This document shows, in pieces, positions 6,326 to 8,755 of a stretch of 8,755 bases of DNA (positions are counted from its first letter, which is position 1; every line of letters begins with the position of its first letter). The position numbers and the translations under genes are program-made. Location of the stretch: positions 1 through 8,755 of the forward strand of contig JAPKGY010000085.1 in NCBI GenBank assembly GCA_026647385.1, read 5' to 3'. The notes beneath the pieces were generated by a model. It was not told the origin of the DNA. It made no database searches and saw nothing but the letters and a program-made list of their open reading frames with translations. The DNA comes from Phycisphaerae bacterium. Lineage in GTDB: Bacteria; Planctomycetota; Phycisphaerae; UBA1845; PWPN01.

Positions 6326-7726
6326 ATGAGGTCCTCAATCTGTTTATTAACGACGGTTGCCGTCTTGGCCGCGTGCGGTTCGAGCGCTCTGGCCGACCGG
6401 TGGTGTGCGAGTGCGAACGGGGGGAGTTGGGTCTTCTGCGACGACTTCGACCGGTATTGCGATGCCCCTCCGCCGGAGCCGGACACCTGCGCAACCGACG
6501 CAACATTGAGCGACACCGCGCTGCGAGCGGTGTGGCTTCCACAGGGTACGTGCGGAAACCTGCTGAAGATCAACGAGGGCAACAATTTCATCGAGAGCCT
6601 GCCCTACTCCGCCCGATATCCGCAGTCGGACACTCTGGACCTGGCGTACCACAAGGCTGCCCTTCCTCAACCGATGGACGGGACGGATGCCAATCCTTTG
6701 GTGCTTCGGTATGCTCTGGACACCCAGACCACCGGAACCTGGAACTACAACACCGCGATCATGGAACTGTCGTTCGGCTCCGACCACGTTCCGGCGGATT
6801 ACGTTTTGAGCCCGAACTGTTTCGAATTCTGCACTACCAATCCCGGCCCGAACCGACAGTACAACATTCTGTGCCAGCAGGACTTTCCGCCCGCCAACTG
6901 CCCGCCGCCATTCACGACGCCGCGGGCCGCCATCGCGGTCGGCCTGCTCGCCTATCTGGACAACGACCCCTGCCATTGTGCCACAAGCTCACAAAGGCCT
7001 TCGAACTCGCACCTGAACTTCTTCGACGGTTTGAAGTGGCACATTCTCAAATCCAACACGTTCCCGGGCAACGGCGGGGACTTCTCGGTGCAACGGCGGT
7101 TCAACTTCATCACCGTGACCGTCAGAACGAACGACATCTTTGTCGAAATGCTCTCCACGAACCCCGACCCGGACCTGTACAGCACCGCCACCATCCCGCG
7201 GCAGTACCTGGGTCCGTTCGACTCGGTCAACTACGGGATTCCCGCGGGCTGCCTGCTGAGCGGAACCACGTACGAGTGCGTGACCCCCGGATCGGAGACC
7301 TGCCTCCAGGCGAGCGCCAATTCCGGTGCCCACGAAATAGACGGGGTCGTACTCTACGGCGGGGTCCAGGTCGCGGTCGAGGGCGCCTGCTGCGCGAACG
7401 ACGCGAGCTGCACCGTCACCACGCTTCCGGACTGCCAATCGCAGGGCGGCCACTTCCAGGGGTACAACACGACCTGCGAGACCGTCACATGCTGCGCTTA
7501 TCCGTTCGCGGACGGCGATCACGACGGCGATGTCGACCAGGATGATTTCGGGCTGTTCCAGGTCTGTTTCACCAACCTGGACGGGGGCGTCCCCCCCGGG
7601 TGCGAATGCTATAACCGGGACGGCGATGGCGATGTGGACGGAGCCGACTTCCAGGCGTTCAACAACTGCTGGACCGGCGCCAACATCGCCTGGAGCCCGG
7701 GCCTGACGCCGCAATGCGCTCCGTAG
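6326..7726 (+). CDS. Secreted planctomycetal protein: ConA-like body, Cys-rich GACC module, paired EF-hand (dockerin-like) loops
   Basis: I recognise the architecture, not a named function. The 466-residue protein has a signal peptide (1-23, ending ALA before Asp24); the LAAC at 14-17 also fits a lipobox, so a lipoprotein is possible. FCDDFDRYC (37-45) opens a body running to about residue 350, rich in beta-type sequence and ending EIDGVVLYGGV (337-347), as in concanavalin-A/LamG-like domains; this fold is inferred. Many Cys residues suggest disulfides. Residues 353-390 are a Cys-rich module beginning GACC, with regularly placed Cys. Two calcium-type loops follow: Asp396/398/400, Gly401, Val403, Asp407; and Asn430, Asp432, Asp434, Gly435, Val437, Asp441. 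They resemble the dockerin-like tails common in Planctomycetota, but no cohesin is seen here. GGAGGG lies seven bases before the ATG. The next gene encodes a paralogue. Expected location is outer surface or extracellular. Confidence 0.85.
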   Translation: MRSSICLLTTVAVLAACGSSALADRWCASANGGSWVFCDDFDRYCDAPPPEPDTCATDATLSDTALRAVWLPQGTCGNLLKINEGNNFIESLPYSARYPQSDTLDLAYHKAALPQPMDGTDANPLVLRYALDTQTTGTWNYNTAIMELSFGSDHVPADYVLSPNCFEFCTTNPGPNRQYNILCQQDFPPANCPPPFTTPRAAIAVGLLAYLDNDPCHCATSSQRPSNSHLNFFDGLKWHILKSNTFPGNGGDFSVQRRFNFITVTVRTNDIFVEMLSTNPDPDLYSTATIPRQYLGPFDSVNYGIPAGCLLSGTTYECVTPGSETCLQASANSGAHEIDGVVLYGGVQVAVEGACCANDASCTVTTLPDCQSQGGHFQGYNTTCETVTCCAYPFADGDHDGDVDQDDFGLFQVCFTNLDGGVPPGCECYNRDGDGDVDGADFQAFNNCWTGANIAWSPGLTPQCAP

Positions 7727-8063
7727 AACAAACCGGGCCTGAGGAACTCGGGCTGCCATGACCCGCAGGTTTGCCGGCTTCGCTTTCCCGGCATGCCTGG
7801 GTGGGGTAGGTGTTTCCTGCGCCGAGAACCGCCCGAGCGATCTCCCCGCTCCCGTGAAAAGCCGCCCCCAGCGGACAAAGATAAGCAGAGCTGAACAAGA
7901 CCGTTTCCGCGAAGGCCTCCATCTCCACCGGGGCGGCCGAATCGCCGAAGAAAGCGTTGACTGATAGGGGAATTCAGCTAAGATAGATCAGGAGTCAGCT
8001 CTCGTGTAGAGGGGGCTAAGCGGAGCATTTCTTGAAACCATGTGCCTGGGGAGGGCCGCAAAA
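7727..8063. other. Intergenic region between the tandem secreted-protein genes
   Basis: The first 230 bases hold no convincing gene. A 68-codon plus-strand frame (7758-7964) and a minus-strand frame covering much of it have no recognisable motif, and the plus-strand one ends inside the candidate promoter. TGCCGG (7772-7777) and CCGGCA (7788-7793) could form a weak 6-bp hairpin shortly after the upstream stop, but no T-run follows, so a terminator is not supported. The last 107 bases carry the promoter and leader of the next gene. Confidence 0.5.
7957..7984 (+). promoter_or_regulatory. Candidate sigma-70-type promoter of the second tandem secreted protein
   Basis: TTGACT (7957-7962, five of six) is followed by a 16-base spacer and TAAGAT (7979-7984, four of six). 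The distance to ATG 8064 is 79 bases, close to the 83 bases in the upstream paralogue. Both leaders also carry GCGGAG 34-38 bases before the ATG and end in GGAGGGYCGCAAAA. Confidence 0.45.
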
Positions 8064-8755
8064 ATGAGGCGTTTACTCTACGTATCGCTTGCGCTCACAG
8101 TCTTGGCTGTGGGGACGAGCGCGCTGGCCGACTGGTGCCATGACGACACCCAACTCAACGCTCAGATCTTCTGCGACGATTTCGATCGATATTGCCAGAA
8201 TCCACCTCCCCCCTGGGAGAGCTGCGCGACGGGCTCGTCGAGGAGCGACGGGGCCCTTCGCAACCGATGGCCTTGGACCTCGTACAACTGGAACACCCAG
8301 AGTCTCGCCGGAACGAACTGGGTCATTGAGGAGGAACAAACGGTTTTGACAACCCCTCCTTTCGGCGGCAGACACGCGAACGGTGGTGACGAAGGCGGGA
8401 ACCTCGGCCAGAACACCCGAGACCTGACCGGGGACATCCAAGCGGCGCTGAACGGCAACACCACGGTCAACGGCTCGGATGCCGAGCCGCTCGTGCTGAG
8501 GTTCGACATCACCGGAGGCCTGCAGGACGCCAACGGCATTCGCTACAGCAACGGGTATCTGGAACTGAGCCTGGGCGACGACAACGACGGGAAGGTTACC
8601 AACACGGCCCAGGCCCCGACGGACTGGGTCCTGGTGGGAGCGCCGGAGGTCGAGAGTTGCGAAAGCTGTTATGCGATCTGCCCGAGCCCGAATTTCAGCG
8701 TCCACGTGCCCTGGCCGAGCCTCTGCCAGCAGTACGAGCCGCGCACCGCGTCGCC
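8064..8755 (+). CDS. Secreted planctomycetal protein, paralogue of the preceding gene (3' end outside window)
   Basis: The frame is open from ATG 8064 to the right edge, giving 230 residues without a stop. GGGGAGGG at 8049-8055 is the ribosome binding site. Residues 1-22 are a signal peptide ending SALA before Asp23; unlike the upstream paralogue it lacks a lipobox Cys. Shared landmarks, in order, are FCDDFDRYC (36-44), PPPP followed by SCAT (53-56), SDGALRNRW (61-69), PLVLRFDIT (142-150), YLELSLGDD (165-173), an APTDWVL element (184-190) and LCQQ (220-223). The stretch between the Trp near 69 and PLVLR is about 19 residues longer than in the paralogue and rich in Gly and Asn. The body is probably the same concanavalin-A-like fold. 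The missing part would be expected to hold the GACC module and EF-hand loops, which is a prediction only. The function is unknown; a surface or extracellular role fits the signal peptide and Cys content. Confidence 0.82.
   Translation, partial: MRRLLYVSLALTVLAVGTSALADWCHDDTQLNAQIFCDDFDRYCQNPPPPWESCATGSSRSDGALRNRWPWTSYNWNTQSLAGTNWVIEEEQTVLTTPPFGGRHANGGDEGGNLGQNTRDLTGDIQAALNGNTTVNGSDAEPLVLRFDITGGLQDANGIRYSNGYLELSLGDDNDGKVTNTAQAPTDWVLVGAPEVESCESCYAICPSPNFSVHVPWPSLCQQYEPRTAS

Noticed and set aside
6154..7545. A 463-codon plus-strand frame
   Set aside because: It overlaps the first secreted-protein gene in another frame and lacks a signal peptide or domain; the 6326 frame has a ribosome binding site, signal peptide and EF-hand loops.
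7772..7793. Possible terminator hairpin after the first secreted-protein gene
   Set aside because: The stem is only 6 bp with a 10-base loop and no T-run follows.
7758..7964. Small plus-strand frame of 68 codons between the tandem genes
   Set aside because: There is no good ribosome binding site and no recognisable motif, and it ends inside the candidate promoter of the next gene.

Overview
This GC-rich window looks like part of a Planctomycetota chromosome, most likely a Phycisphaerae-type lineage. The evidence is a secreted protein ending in paired EF-hand loops of the DxDGDVDxxDF type preceded by a Cys-rich 'GACC...' module, a secreted sulfatase, and alternative complex III genes. The phylum call is inference from these features; no rRNA or other marker gene is present.

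Layout. (1) Positions 1-3023, minus strand, hold the start of an alternative complex III (quinol:electron-acceptor oxidoreductase) operon. actA is a pentaheme cytochrome c with a TTG start. actB is a large Tat-exported molybdopterin-oxidoreductase-like plus iron-sulfur subunit. The two overlap by one base, and actB runs off the left edge after 803 codons with no stop. (2) Positions 3024-3520 are a divergent intergenic region of about 500 bases with two perfect hairpins but no convincing gene. (3) Positions 3521-6209, plus strand, hold a two-gene unit: a secreted type I (formylglycine) sulfatase followed 4 bases later by a cytoplasmic uroporphyrinogen-decarboxylase-like protein of the MtaA/methyltransferase type. 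(4) Positions 6210-8755, plus strand, hold two related secreted proteins in tandem. The first (466 aa) is complete and has a probable concanavalin-A-like body, a Cys-rich module and two EF-hand loops. The second runs off the right edge after 230 codons. Each has its own candidate TTGACY / TAnnnT promoter and a leader of almost the same length.

How they work together. actAB belong to the respiratory chain: ACIII oxidises menaquinol and passes electrons to a cytochrome or directly to an oxidase. The sulfatase would remove sulfate from an extracellular or periplasmic ester. The URO-D-like protein beside it may handle a methyl group or a corrinoid-linked step, but no substrate can be read from the sequence. 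The tandem secreted proteins are probably surface or extracellular proteins of unknown function. I saw no tRNA, rRNA, CRISPR array, insertion sequence or phage gene.
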